A stretch of 64,000 nt of DNA from Tunturibacter psychrotolerans (GCF_040359615.1 NZ_CP132942.1:2108001-2172000), one strand, 5' to 3'; shown: positions 16,387 through 25,463, numbered from the stretch's first letter. Numbers and translations are program-made. Notes: a model not told the origin generated them from the letters alone.

Positions 16387-18327
16387 ATGACCTTGAGAAT
16401 TTCGCAGTTTGCGGTGGTGTTCGGGCTAGGTTTGCTGACACTGCCGGGAGTGGTGCAAGCACAAGCGCCGCGGTACCAGAGCCCGTTGAGCGTACCAAAC
16501 GCGCCGCAACCCGTGTATACGTTGCCCGTTACCCAGCCGATTACGCCGAATGGAACCGTGGTGGAGGATGTGGTCGTGCATGTGAACGACCAGATCATCA
16601 GCCGGAGCGATGTGGAGCGGGCGGAACAACAGCTTGCGGAAGAGGGTCGGCAGACGGGCGCGAGTGCTGCTGATGTGGCCGACAGACAAAAGAATCTGCT
16701 GCGCGACATGATTGATAAGCAGCTGCTGTTGTCGCGAGGTAAAGAGCTTGGGATCAACGCAGACGCCGATGTGATTCGCCGTTTGGACGAGATTCGCAAG
16801 CAGAACCACATGGATACGTTGGAGGATTTGGAGAAGGCTGCACGGCAGCAGGGCGTCTCCTTCGAGGACTTCAAGGCGGGTATCCGCGATAACGTGATTA
16901 CTCAGCAAGTGGTGCGGGACGAGGTGGGTCGCCATCTGCAGATCACGCAGGGGCAGGAACAGGCTTTTTACGACGCGCACAAGCAGGAGTTCGCGCAGCC
17001 GGAGCAGATCAAGCTGAGCGAGATTTTGATTCCTACGCCGGCTGATGCAGACGATGCCGCGGTTGCCCAGGCCAAGGCCAAGGCGGAAGGTGTTGAAGAG
17101 AAGCTGAAGGCGGGAGGAAACTTCGAGGATCTGGCCAAGGCCAATTCGGGCGGACCGACTGCGGACAAGGGTGGGGACCTCGGACTTTATAAGCGGGGGG
17201 CCCTGGCGAAGGTGCTGGAGGACCAGACGTTTGGCCTGAAGGCTGGAGAGTGGACGGCACCGATTCGCACGCGACAGGGATTTGTGATTTTGAAGGTAAC
17301 CGACCACACTGCTCCGGGTGTGGCGCCGTTGAAGGATGTCGAGCCGCAGATTCAGGAGGCGATGTATTCGGAACAGATACAGCCTGCGCTGCGGGCGTAC
17401 CTGACGAAGCTGCGAGAAGAGGCTTATATCGATATCCGCGCCGGGTATGTGGACTCCGGTGCGAGCGCGAAGCAGACCAAACCGGTGTTTACGGCTTACG
17501 CTCCGCCGGTTGCGAAGAAGAAGACGGTTCAGCAGAAGAAGAGATTTGATCGGGGTACCAAGTACTCTACGGTTGCTAAGACAACCGCAGCTCCCGTGGC
17601 AACTCCGGCTGCGATTGTATCTACGAAGAACGGGAAGCCTGTCAAGCCAAAGAAGGTGAAGAAAGAGAAGGTCCGATTTGGGCAGGCCCCGCGGAACTCA
17701 TTGCCCGCCGGACCGGAGGAGACGGCTTCGGGTAGCGATGTGGGTTCCGGGGCGGCATCGGCTTCGTCTGCCCCAGCGCAGGCTGCCCCGGGAACGGCGA
17801 TTGCACCTTTAGAGGCTAGCGCCCAGGAGTCGAGTTCCGATGTTGGACCGAACCCCCTGGCGGGCGCGGCGGCGCCTGTGGTTGGTAAGACTCGCTACAG
17901 CGATCGTGCGAAGACCGATGCCAAGAAAAAGGCGACGAAGGCGAAGAAGGTGAAGGAGAAGGCCGCTGCTGCTCCCGCACCCGCTACGGCAGAAGAGAAG
18001 GCGACCCAGCAGACTCAAGCTGCACCGCTGGGGCTGAACGGCGATACGGCCAAGAAGAAGAAAAAGAAGAAGGCGAAGGGTGCGCCGAAGGAGCGGCTGC
18101 AGGATAAGACTCCTGTTCCGAAGGCACCGTTGGAGGAGACGCCGTCCAAGGCTCCTGATCGCGGAACCCCGATGGAGGGAGTTCATGGAACGGGCACAGC
18201 TGCTCCGAAGGCCAGCGATACGACGACGCTGCCTCCGGCGACCGCGCCTCCGGCCAGTAACCCTCCAGGTGCGGGACAGCCCCCGGCCACGCCTGGATCG
18301 CCAACTCCGACGCCGCCTCCGCAGTAG
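16387..18327 (+). CDS. SurA-like periplasmic peptidyl-prolyl isomerase with long basic/Pro-rich tail
   Basis: The 646-residue product starts with a signal peptide (MTLRISQFAVVFGLGLLTLP...VQA). A SurA N-terminal chaperone domain follows (VVHVNDQIISRSDVERAEQ), then one parvulin domain (about residues 205-320, with QIKLSEILIPTP, GGDLGLYKRG and TRQGFVILKV). From about residue 365 to the end the sequence is low-complexity, rich in Lys, Ala and Pro, including runs such as KKKKKKAKG and a Pro/Thr-rich end. The foldase part should help outer-membrane proteins fold; the tail has no known function. The ATG is chosen over a TTG 26 codons earlier because it starts the signal peptide. Confidence 0.9.
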   Translation: MTLRISQFAVVFGLGLLTLPGVVQAQAPRYQSPLSVPNAPQPVYTLPVTQPITPNGTVVEDVVVHVNDQIISRSDVERAEQQLAEEGRQTGASAADVADRQKNLLRDMIDKQLLLSRGKELGINADADVIRRLDEIRKQNHMDTLEDLEKAARQQGVSFEDFKAGIRDNVITQQVVRDEVGRHLQITQGQEQAFYDAHKQEFAQPEQIKLSEILIPTPADADDAAVAQAKAKAEGVEEKLKAGGNFEDLAKANSGGPTADKGGDLGLYKRGALAKVLEDQTFGLKAGEWTAPIRTRQGFVILKVTDHTAPGVAPLKDVEPQIQEAMYSEQIQPALRAYLTKLREEAYIDIRAGYVDSGASAKQTKPVFTAYAPPVAKKKTVQQKKRFDRGTKYSTVAKTTAAPVATPAAIVSTKNGKPVKPKKVKKEKVRFGQAPRNSLPAGPEETASGSDVGSGAASASSAPAQAAPGTAIAPLEASAQESSSDVGPNPLAGAAAPVVGKTRYSDRAKTDAKKKATKAKKVKEKAAAAPAPATAEEKATQQTQAAPLGLNGDTAKKKKKKKAKGAPKERLQDKTPVPKAPLEETPSKAPDRGTPMEGVHGTGTAAPKASDTTTLPPATAPPASNPPGAGQPPATPGSPTPTPPPQ

Positions 18328-18413
18328 GTGGAATGGTGTTCACAACGCGAGGGCTTCGGCTCTCGCGTTTCTGTCTGGGTGGGTTGCTCGATATGCGCGG
18401 TATCCTGGTTGGG

Positions 18414-19394
18414 ATGAAAGATTTTTTTGTTGAAGATGCGGCGCGGTTCGATAACGCGACAGTGACGACTTACTTTGTTCTGACGTCGATGCAGGTGAGA
18501 GATAAGAAGCAGGGTGGGCAGTTCCTTGCGCTGACAGTGAGCGACAAGACTGGATCGCTCGAGGCCCGCATGTGGGACGATGTGACCGAAGCGATTGCGA
18601 CCTGTGACGAGGGTTGTTATGTGAAGGTGCAGGGGGATATCTCCAAATATCAGGGGAAGTTTCAGATCACATTGAAGAAGCTGCGGCTGGCGGCGGAGTC
18701 GGAGGTCGATCCGAAGGATTTTCAGCCTTCGACGAAGTTTGATGTTGAGGAGATGTGGGGTGAGTTGCGTGGGTATGTCTCTGCATTTAAGAATGCGGAG
18801 CTGCGGCGGTTGGTGTTTGCGTTTCTCGATGATGAGCAGATAGGACCTGCGTTCAAGACAGCTCCTGCGGCAAAGAGGTTGCATCATGCTTGGCTTGGAG
18901 GGTTGCTGGAGCATGTGTTGACTCTGGTGCGGGTGTGTGCGGCTACTGCTCCGTTTTATCCGGAGGTGGATACGGATCTGCTGGTTACGGGCGCGATTTT
19001 GCATGATATCGGCAAGATTCGTGAGTTGGAGTGGAGGTCCAGCTTCAGCTATACGCTGGAGGGGCAGATGATTGGGCATATCAGCATTGCGCAGGGGATG
19101 CTGCGAGAGAAGGTGCAGCAGTTGGCGCCGTTTCCGGAGAAGCTGCGGGTGTTGGTGGAGCATATGATACTTAGCCATCATGGGAAGTATGAGTTTGGAT
19201 CGCCGAAGCTGCCTATGACGCCGGAGGCCCTTCTTTTGAGTGCTTTGGATGATCTTGAGGCGAAGATGCAGGCGATGCGGAATGAGTTTGCGGCGGCGGT
19301 GGCTAGCGGGAAGAGCAGCGGCGAGGTGACCGATTGGGTGAGGAGTATGGATCGGCCGCTGCTTAATACGCAGGGGTATCTTAAGGACGAGTAG
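18414..19394 (+). CDS. OB-fold/HD-domain 3'-5' exoribonuclease, YhaM-like
   Basis: The 326-residue product has an N-terminal OB-fold nucleic-acid binding domain (TSMQVRDKKQGGQFLALTVSD) and an HD phosphohydrolase domain with the metal ligands in HHAWLGGLLEHVLT, ILHDIGKIRE and HMILSHHGKYEFGSP. This layout matches Bacillus YhaM, a 3'-5' exonuclease. The ATG preceding KDFFVEDA gives the family's N-terminus; the frame is open further upstream. It lies 86 bases after the SurA-like gene and could be co-transcribed. Confidence 0.88.
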   Translation: MKDFFVEDAARFDNATVTTYFVLTSMQVRDKKQGGQFLALTVSDKTGSLEARMWDDVTEAIATCDEGCYVKVQGDISKYQGKFQITLKKLRLAAESEVDPKDFQPSTKFDVEEMWGELRGYVSAFKNAELRRLVFAFLDDEQIGPAFKTAPAAKRLHHAWLGGLLEHVLTLVRVCAATAPFYPEVDTDLLVTGAILHDIGKIRELEWRSSFSYTLEGQMIGHISIAQGMLREKVQQLAPFPEKLRVLVEHMILSHHGKYEFGSPKLPMTPEALLLSALDDLEAKMQAMRNEFAAAVASGKSSGEVTDWVRSMDRPLLNTQGYLKDE

Positions 19395-19675
19395 GCTGGT
19401 TTCGTTTTTGAGTTGGTCTTTTTTTGTTTCCTCTGAAGAAAAAAATTCTTGTGTGGTGGAGTGGCGTTTTTGCTGAGGGTTTTGCTGATTTTTGGTGTTT
19501 TGTGGGTGGTAAATCGTGGCGTAGTTGTGGTGGATTGATGGTGGGATGTGGTGTTTAAGCAGTCAGTTTTTCGGCGTCGAAAAATGTGACATGTTTTTGA
19601 AGTTTATTTTTTGCAGAGTGAGCCTTGCTGGTGAGAGGCGGCGGAAAGTTCAGGGGTGCGGGTGCTGCGTGAGAG
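19395..19675. other. Non-coding G/T-rich stretch
   Basis: The 280 bases between two convergent genes hold no gene I can support. The + strand is strikingly rich in G and T and poor in C, with repeated GTGGTGGA, TGTGGTG and GGTTTTGCTG-like words. I see no clean terminator hairpin. Confidence 0.5.
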
Positions 19676-20080
19676 TTATTTCTCCGCGGACGCTGGGCGC
19701 GGGAACTCCTCGGTGTGCGATTCTCCTTTGCGCCCGAAGTAGATAACTTTCTTGCCTGAGAGGAAGGCCCAGTAGGCGATGACGCCTGCGGCTGCGGAGC
19801 GCTTCATGAACTCCGGGTAACGGATCGTGTCGGTCTGGGCTCCGCGAATTGCCGCGACGACCTGGGACGATGAGAAATCTGTCGCGATGGGAGCGAGGGG
19901 AAGTGTCATCTGTTCTGAATGGGTGCTGCCGTCGGCCATGTAGAAGGTCTCTGATCCGGTAGCGAGGTCGCAGAGATAGGATTCGACGCCGACCTCCGAG
20001 AGTCTGCGGACAACTTCGGGAAAGATGAGTTTGCCTGCCTGGGATTCTGCGAGGACTTCGTGGATTACAGAAGTGTTCAT
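19676..20080 (-). CDS. DUF1398 family protein
   Basis: The 134-residue product matches the DUF1398 family by its opening (MNTSVIHEVLAESQAGKLIF) and by VESYLCDLATGSETFY and MTLPLAPIA. It is soluble and cytoplasmic; the biochemical role is unknown. GGAGAG lies 6 bases before the ATG. It is the second gene of a two-gene operon, 20 bases after a MarR regulator, so its expression is probably set by that repressor. Confidence 0.9.
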   Translation of the reverse strand: MNTSVIHEVLAESQAGKLIFPEVVRRLSEVGVESYLCDLATGSETFYMADGSTHSEQMTLPLAPIATDFSSSQVVAAIRGAQTDTIRYPEFMKRSAAAGVIAYWAFLSGKKVIYFGRKGESHTEEFPRPASAEK

Positions 20081-20100
20081 TGTCTCTCCTTTTTGTTTTT

Positions 20101-20574
20101 TCATTCGGTTGGGAGCTTGTGCAGGTTGTGCACGTGCACCAGCTTCTTGAGGGTTGTGACTAGAGATTCCTGCTCTTTGGCTGTGAGCGGTTTGAAGAAC
20201 TCGTGGTCGTTTCTGTCGGCGATGGCGGCGAGTGTTGGGACGAGTCTTCGGCCGGCGGGTGTGAGAGCTATGCGTTGGTAGCGGCGGTCTTCGCTTCCTT
20301 CTTTTCGGGAGACGAGTTTTTTTAGAACTAGCCGTTCGATCAATTTGGAGATGGCGCCGCGGGTGAGGCCGGTTTGTTCGGCAAGTGCGCTGGGGGGCAT
20401 CTCGTCTGTGTCGAAGATCTCGCGGAGAACGACCCATTCGGCCACGGTGACACCGCTATTGAGGAGCTTCCGGGAGAAGGCGTGAGAGACGTGATTGGAG
20501 ACGAAACGCAGCCAGAATCCAGTGTGGCTTTTTAGCTCGCTTACAGATGGTTTTGCTGGCTGTTCTCTGTTCAT
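20101..20574 (-). CDS. MarR-family transcriptional regulator
   Basis: The 157-residue protein has the winged helix-turn-helix of MarR repressors: WVVLREIF, then ALAEQTGLTRGAISKLIERL as recognition helix and SRKEGSEDRRYQRIALT as the wing, with dimerisation helices at both ends. Such proteins bind palindromes as dimers and release DNA when they bind small phenolic or other ligands. It heads the operon with the DUF1398 gene, and a perfect palindrome lies just upstream, which suggests autorepression. Confidence 0.93.
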   Translation of the reverse strand: MNREQPAKPSVSELKSHTGFWLRFVSNHVSHAFSRKLLNSGVTVAEWVVLREIFDTDEMPPSALAEQTGLTRGAISKLIERLVLKKLVSRKEGSEDRRYQRIALTPAGRRLVPTLAAIADRNDHEFFKPLTAKEQESLVTTLKKLVHVHNLHKLPTE

Positions 20575-20591
20575 AGAGAGAAGGTATATTG

Positions 20592-20615
20592 AATTAGTTT
20601 CCTAGTAAACTAATT
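20592..20615. promoter_or_regulatory. Palindromic operator, probably for the adjacent MarR protein
   Basis: AATTAGTTT and AAACTAATT are perfect 9-base inverted arms with a 6-base spacer (CCTAGT), centred about 30 bases upstream of the MarR start codon. Size and position fit a MarR dimer site that would block the promoter. Confidence 0.75.
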
Positions 20616-20632
20616 TTAACGGAAGGCAATTA

Positions 20633-20880
20633 CAGATCTCTGCGGGATGACAACAGAAAGACGAGGGCAATAGCAACAGCAACAGCGAAATACAGGGATC
20701 CTTCGACTGCGTTGCTCACAAAGTGTGTGAGCAACTTCGCTCGGGATGACGATTGTTTTAGCGGTGCGAGAGAATGGCAGACACAACAGCAGATCCCTTT
20801 CGGGGATGACAACAAGAAAGGCAGAGGCAATTACAACGGCAATTGCACAGCAGCAGATCCCCTTAGGGGGAGCAACAAAA
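20633..20880. repeat. Cluster of degenerate short repeats
   Basis: The gap between the MarR operator and the amidohydrolase gene holds three or four related units built from GATCC or GATCT, a short variable part, then GGGATGAC followed by AACAACAAGAAAGG-like text (near 20633, 20697, 20791 and 20855). One unit contains a perfect 10-base hairpin (GTTGCTCACA/TGTGAGCAAC at 20711-20735). It looks like a decayed nest of an intergenic repeat rather than coding DNA. Confidence 0.6.
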
Positions 20881-20937
20881 GGACAAGCACAAACGGATAA
20901 GCAAACGGTAATTGCGGATTCGGCGATAAGCGAGTGT

Positions 20938-22278
20938 TTAGAAGTTGTAGAGGGATTCGGCGTTTTTGTGGAGGACCATGTTGGCTAGTTCGGTGGCGCG
21001 GGTTGGGGTGATTTCGTTGTCGTGAAGCATGCCGGTTAGGGCCATGCCGAGAGAGTCGCGGATGTTTCGGTTGGCGATGTAGGCGGCCTCCTCCCAGCCC
21101 ATCGAGGGGGAATAAGGGTAGGCGTCGGTGGCGTAGAGGATTTTTTCTGGATAGAGTTCTAACCACTCGCGGAGCCAGGCGGACATGGTGCGGGGGCTGA
21201 TCATGAGGGATTGCTGGGAGATGTCGAGGTAGACGTTTGGCTTTTGGAGCAGAGCGCCGATCTCGTGGACGAAGGGCCAGCCTCCGTGGAGGAGAACGAA
21301 GTTGGTTTTGCGGAGGCGGGGATCGTTGAAGAGAGGTTCGAGCAGGAGGGGGTTGTCGCCTGCGATGGAGAAGTAGCCTCCGCCGCCTGAGGTGGTGTGG
21401 AGGTGAACGGGCATGCCGAGACGACCGCACTCGGCGGTGATGTAGCGGAAGAGGAAGTCCTGCAGGCGCTTGTATTGGGCTTCGTTTGGGTGCGGGGTGT
21501 GGAGAAGAGTCGCGTAGAGGTGTGCGGCTTCTGCTTGCGGGACGTCATCGAAGCCGAAAGAACGCAGGTAGGCGATCTCGAATTTTTCGGCTACGGCTCC
21601 GTTGGCTTTTTGTTGTTCGAGGATGGGTGTGACTAGTTGTTTGAGGTAGGCGTCGAGTGTGGGTGGGATGGCTTTGAGGCCTGCTTGCTGGAGATATTGG
21701 GCGCGGAGTTTGTCTTCCAAGGGGAAGAACTGTTTGCGGTCCGGGGTGGCGGCGGCGAGGGCTGAGTTGTCGAGCGGGAAGAGAAGTGCGTCGACGTAGG
21801 GAACCCAGCGAAAGCGCGGTGGTTGGACGCCGGTGCCCATGGCTACGCGGTTGGCGAGCATGGTGGAGATGTTGGCTTTGTCGAGGATATAGGTGGAGTA
21901 GTTGGTGGCTTGTTGCTGGCGGATTTTTTCTCGTGCGGCTTCTAGTTGCGCGAGGCCTGCGGCGTCGAGTGGCGGTTGGCCGTTGAAGTTGAAGATGGCC
22001 TGCCATGCGTCGTGAAGCGCGGGGAGGTTGGGACGCATTCCGGCGGGGTCGGTATAGGGTTCCATCGTGTCGACGGGGAGTGCGTCGAAGTTGCGGTCGG
22101 TGGCGTAGGCGGGAGGTGAGAGCATGGGGTGCGCGTGGTTGTCGATGGCGGGGATTGCCGCGATCTGCGCAGCGATGGTCGGGTCGATCGAGGGATTGGT
22201 GGACTGCGCGTGGGAGTAGCTGGGAACGGCTGCGAAGAGGGCCAGTGCTGCGAGGAGAGTTCTGCGGGTCGAGCTCAT
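20938..22278 (-). CDS. Secreted amidohydrolase-family protein
   Basis: The 446-residue protein has a signal peptide (MSSTRRTLLAALALFAAVPS...HAQ) and a TIM-barrel amidohydrolase pattern: IPAIDNHAHP gives the first metal-binding His-x-His, PVHLHTTSGGGG the next His, VLLHGGWPFV another, and ILYATDAYPYSP the conserved Asp. This is the amidohydrolase_2 layout. Hydrolase or decarboxylase activity on a small substrate is likely, but the substrate is unknown. It stands alone, divergent from the next gene. Confidence 0.88.
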   Translation of the reverse strand: MSSTRRTLLAALALFAAVPSYSHAQSTNPSIDPTIAAQIAAIPAIDNHAHPMLSPPAYATDRNFDALPVDTMEPYTDPAGMRPNLPALHDAWQAIFNFNGQPPLDAAGLAQLEAAREKIRQQQATNYSTYILDKANISTMLANRVAMGTGVQPPRFRWVPYVDALLFPLDNSALAAATPDRKQFFPLEDKLRAQYLQQAGLKAIPPTLDAYLKQLVTPILEQQKANGAVAEKFEIAYLRSFGFDDVPQAEAAHLYATLLHTPHPNEAQYKRLQDFLFRYITAECGRLGMPVHLHTTSGGGGYFSIAGDNPLLLEPLFNDPRLRKTNFVLLHGGWPFVHEIGALLQKPNVYLDISQQSLMISPRTMSAWLREWLELYPEKILYATDAYPYSPSMGWEEAAYIANRNIRDSLGMALTGMLHDNEITPTRATELANMVLHKNAESLYNF

Positions 22279-22393
22279 AGAGTTGAGTTCGATTCTACGG
22301 GTGCGCCGAAACTATGGATTCCGCTCCGCATTCTTCGAGCTTTGCCGACAGGGGAAAGCCAAATTCCTTTCCTAGGAGGGTGTATAAAGCGGC

Positions 22394-23458
22394 ATGCTTA
22401 CGGGTTCAAGAGGATGGAAGTTATGCAAGAGGGTGTTGACCGGCCTGCTGGTCCTGTATCTCGTCCTGCTTGCGGCTGTACAGATCGGCCAGCGGATTAC
22501 GCGGAGACGGGCTGAGCATTTGCTATCAGACGTCCGAGGGTTGCAGCTGGAAAAGAGCTCCTGGAACGATGCACAAGTGTTGATGCAGCGTTGGGGTAGG
22601 TGGGGCCACTACAGAGGCACCTGCGACGCGGCTCACTGCGATTATTTTATTTACTTCGACTCGGCGGGAATGACGACCTGGCCAGCGGTAACGTCGGAGC
22701 GATTGTCTGACCTCTTGTATCGATTTGTTGAGATAACAACCAAAGTGCAATACGCTCACGTGTCCTTTGTCCAAGGAGAGTTCGACGTTCAGAAAAATTT
22801 GGTCGTCGGAACTTCGTTTTCGCTCTTATCGAATTTACCTGGCGGAGGCGAAATAGATAGCCGTGTGACAGGTACACGCGACCTTGAGAAGTACGACCTG
22901 TGGCCTGAGAGAGAGCCGCACCCGGAGTACCGCACAATCTTACGGGGAGGAACGAATAGCTACTTCTTCACGGAATTCACCGCGGCAACGAAGCCGGAAG
23001 ATGTGGCATGGCTCACTGCTTTCAACTTTTCGTGCATAACACGTTGGGCTCCATGTAGAGAGATGGGTGATTTGCTGCCATACGCCTGGGCAAAATACAT
23101 CGCAGAGACGAAGCAGCTTCGCGTTACCAGGGAACGAATCGCTGAGTGCGCGTACTCGCTTCAAGAATTGGTAAGAGCTTCGGAGAGTGTCGCTGTTGTG
23201 AAGGTTGAGAAACCTAATGCCGAAACACGTCAATGGTCCCCGAGCCCTGGGCGGTTAGTCGAAGTCCTGAAGGGATCGGGCTCGTGGCACACTGGCGACG
23301 TCCGTAAGATATGGTCGGGGTTGGACCCAGTCGCACCGACGGAGATATTGCTTTTCAAAGAGGACTCAGACCCGGTTTACCCGCATGAATGCGGCGTTAT
23401 TCCTGCGACCCCTGAAAATCTGCGGACTGTCAAAGCAGCTGTTCAAGGCGATAATTAG
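22394..23458 (+). CDS. Hypothetical membrane-anchored protein
   Basis: The 354-residue product has one N-terminal helix (VLTGLLVLYLVLLAAVQIG) preceded by basic residues, so the rest should lie outside the cytoplasm. The soluble part has six or more cysteines (for example RGTCDAAHCDYF and FSCITRWAPC), which could form disulfides. I do not recognise a domain. The base composition is a little less GC-rich than the neighbours. It is followed by a strong bidirectional terminator. Confidence 0.75.
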   Translation: MLTGSRGWKLCKRVLTGLLVLYLVLLAAVQIGQRITRRRAEHLLSDVRGLQLEKSSWNDAQVLMQRWGRWGHYRGTCDAAHCDYFIYFDSAGMTTWPAVTSERLSDLLYRFVEITTKVQYAHVSFVQGEFDVQKNLVVGTSFSLLSNLPGGGEIDSRVTGTRDLEKYDLWPEREPHPEYRTILRGGTNSYFFTEFTAATKPEDVAWLTAFNFSCITRWAPCREMGDLLPYAWAKYIAETKQLRVTRERIAECAYSLQELVRASESVAVVKVEKPNAETRQWSPSPGRLVEVLKGSGSWHTGDVRKIWSGLDPVAPTEILLFKEDSDPVYPHECGVIPATPENLRTVKAAVQGDN

Positions 23459-23475
23459 TTTTCTCTGCAACGCTA

Positions 23476-23511
23476 GAAGGCGCCCCCGCTTTTGTAGATC
23501 GGGGCGCCTTC
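23476..23511. terminator. Rho-independent terminator between convergent genes
   Basis: An 11-base perfect stem (GAAGGCGCCCC/GGGGCGCCTTC) with a 14-base loop lies 17 bases after the + strand stop and 20 bases from the end of the minus-strand gene; T-rich flanks (TTCTTCC) follow. Confidence 0.75.
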
Positions 23512-23531
23512 TTCCTTCGTTGCATCAGTTT

Positions 23532-24005
23532 CTAGTGGTGGCCGCCGCCGCTGTGTTCGCCGCCACCGCTGTGTTCGCCGCCACCGCCATGACCGCCGCC
23601 TGAATATCCGGCGGCGTGTTCATTTGTCGCTTCGTGACCTGCGTTGCCGACGTGGCCATTTCCATCGCGGGCTTCGTTGCCGTGGAAGTGGTTGAAGGCC
23701 TCCTCATTGTGCTCGGGCATCGGTCCTGCGTAGCCGTGGCGAGGATCATAGCGATTGTCGACGTGGCCGTACCATCCTGCATGGCCGTGGTACCAGGGGC
23801 CGGCACCGATGAAGACGCCTCCGGTGAACCAATCGGGCCCGTAGTAACCGTAAGGAGCGCAGGGGTAGGGAGCATAGTCGAAGTAGCCGTATGGGCATAC
23901 CGGCGCGACTCCAATGTTCACTGAGATTTGGGCAGGTGCTACAGAGACACTGCTCACGAGAGCGACTGTGAGGGCGGACAGGGCCAAGGACTTCGTTATG
24001 GACAT
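23532..24005 (-). CDS. Hypothetical secreted Gly/His-rich protein
   Basis: The 157-residue product has a signal peptide (ALSALTVALVSSVSVAPAQ), a Tyr/Pro/Gly-rich middle (CPYGYFDYAPYPCAPYGYYG) and a C-terminal third dominated by His and Gly with repeated GGGEHS units. His-Gly tails of this kind can bind metal ions, but no function is established. A purine-rich GGGAGATATT precedes the ATG. Single gene. Confidence 0.8.
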   Translation of the reverse strand: MSITKSLALSALTVALVSSVSVAPAQISVNIGVAPVCPYGYFDYAPYPCAPYGYYGPDWFTGGVFIGAGPWYHGHAGWYGHVDNRYDPRHGYAGPMPEHNEEAFNHFHGNEARDGNGHVGNAGHEATNEHAAGYSGGGHGGGGEHSGGGEHSGGGHH

Positions 24006-24088
24006 AATATCTCCCGGATCAATAACTTAGATTCCGGGAGGGAGTGGCTGGTTGTGTTTGAGGCGCGATTCTACGTGGTTGAGGAAGA

Positions 24089-25219
24089 TTACGCGGTGAC
24101 GAGTTGCTCGAAGACGGGGTAGTCGGTGTAGCCGAGGGCGTCGAAGGTGTAAAAGGTGTCGCGGTTGTAGGGTGTGAGCGGGAGATCCTGCTCGATGCGT
24201 TTTGGCAGGTCGGGATTGGAGACGAAGTGACGTCCGAAGGCTACGAGGTCGGCGTGTCCTGCGGCTACGACGTCTTCGGCGGTGTCGGGCTCGAAGCCTC
24301 CTGCGGCGATGATTTTGTTCTTGAAGATCTTTCGCAGTTGCATGGCGGCGGTGGGTTGTTGACCTTCTTCGAGGACGATGTTGCCTTTGACGCGTGGCTC
24401 GATGATGTTGATGTAGGCGAGGTCGAAGCGGTTGAGCTGATCGACGAGGTAGCCGTAGAGCGCTTCAGGGTTGCTGTCGTGCATGCCGTTCCAGGTGCCG
24501 CCGGGTGCGATGCGGGCGGCGGTGCGGTTGCCTCCCCAGACGGAAGTGACGGCTTCGAGGGCTTCGAGGAAGAAGCGGGAGCGGTTTTCGATGGAGCCGC
24601 CGTAGGCGTCGGTGCGTTTGTTGCTGCCGTCTTCGAGAAATTGAGCGAGGAGGTAGCCGTTTCCGCCGTGAAGTTCGACGCCGTCGAAGCCTGCGTCTTT
24701 GGCGCGCTGGGCGGCTTTGCGATAGTCCTCGATGATGCCGGGGATTTCGTTGATATCGAGAGCGCGGTGGGGTGAGGGTTTGACCCAGCCGCTGGGTGCG
24801 GAGACGACGTGGGATTCGTCGTCCCAGTACGAGGGATCGACCGAGGGGGCGACGGGAATGGTTCCGCTGGTTTCGATGTTGGAGGAGCGGCCGGTGTGCC
24901 AGAGCTGCGCGAAGATGTGGCCGCCTTTGGCGCGGACGGCGGCGATGACTTTTTTCCAGGCTTCGACCTGCTCGTCGGAGTAGAGGCCGGGCGCTCCGAA
25001 CCAGCCGCGTGCGGTGGGGGAGATGGTGGTGGCTTCGGTGATGATGAGGCCGCCGTCGGAGGCGCGCTGGCCGTAGTATTCGGCCATGAGCGCGTTGGGA
25101 ATGTCGCCGGGCTGGGTGGCGCGGGAGCGCGTGAGAGGGGCCATGACAACGCGATGTTTGAGCGAGAGCGGGCCGAGTTGGACGGGAGTGAAGAGAGCTT
25201 TGTGGGTCTGACTTGCCAT
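24089..25219 (-). CDS. Old yellow enzyme-family alkene reductase
   Basis: The 376-residue FMN-dependent barrel protein has the family start (LFTPVQLGPLSLKHRVVMAP, MAPLTRSRA), ATTISPTARGW, the QLWHTGR stretch that contacts FMN, and FDGVELHGGNGYLLAQF; DLVAFGRHFVSNPDL near the end binds the FMN phosphate. These enzymes use NAD(P)H to reduce activated C=C bonds or nitro esters. The closest pattern is the NemA/GTN reductase group. AGGAGATCGTC precedes the ATG. Confidence 0.95.
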   Translation of the reverse strand: MASQTHKALFTPVQLGPLSLKHRVVMAPLTRSRATQPGDIPNALMAEYYGQRASDGGLIITEATTISPTARGWFGAPGLYSDEQVEAWKKVIAAVRAKGGHIFAQLWHTGRSSNIETSGTIPVAPSVDPSYWDDESHVVSAPSGWVKPSPHRALDINEIPGIIEDYRKAAQRAKDAGFDGVELHGGNGYLLAQFLEDGSNKRTDAYGGSIENRSRFFLEALEAVTSVWGGNRTAARIAPGGTWNGMHDSNPEALYGYLVDQLNRFDLAYINIIEPRVKGNIVLEEGQQPTAAMQLRKIFKNKIIAAGGFEPDTAEDVVAAGHADLVAFGRHFVSNPDLPKRIEQDLPLTPYNRDTFYTFDALGYTDYPVFEQLVTA

Positions 25220-25463
25220 GACGATCTCCTGTGAAGTGGGTTGCGCGGCGGTTGCGTAGACTTCAGTGGGGAGTTACTGACTATGGGCGTTATGGCTTAG
25301 AGGAAGTTAGATGGCTATCGGATTCATCGAGAGGCGGAATTTTATGGAGTTCTAAAAAACAGGTTCGGAGATTCGCGAAGGCCGTTCGTGGAATCGCAGG
25401 CGAGGGTGGATGGGTTGTTACAATTTAAGTTTGCCGCGCGGTATATGAGGGGATAGATACGGG

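Noticed and set aside
23532-23640. Short GGTGGCGGCGAACACAGC-type tandem repeats as a CRISPR or VNTR locus
   Set aside because: They are codons for the Gly/His-rich tail of a secreted protein, without spacers.
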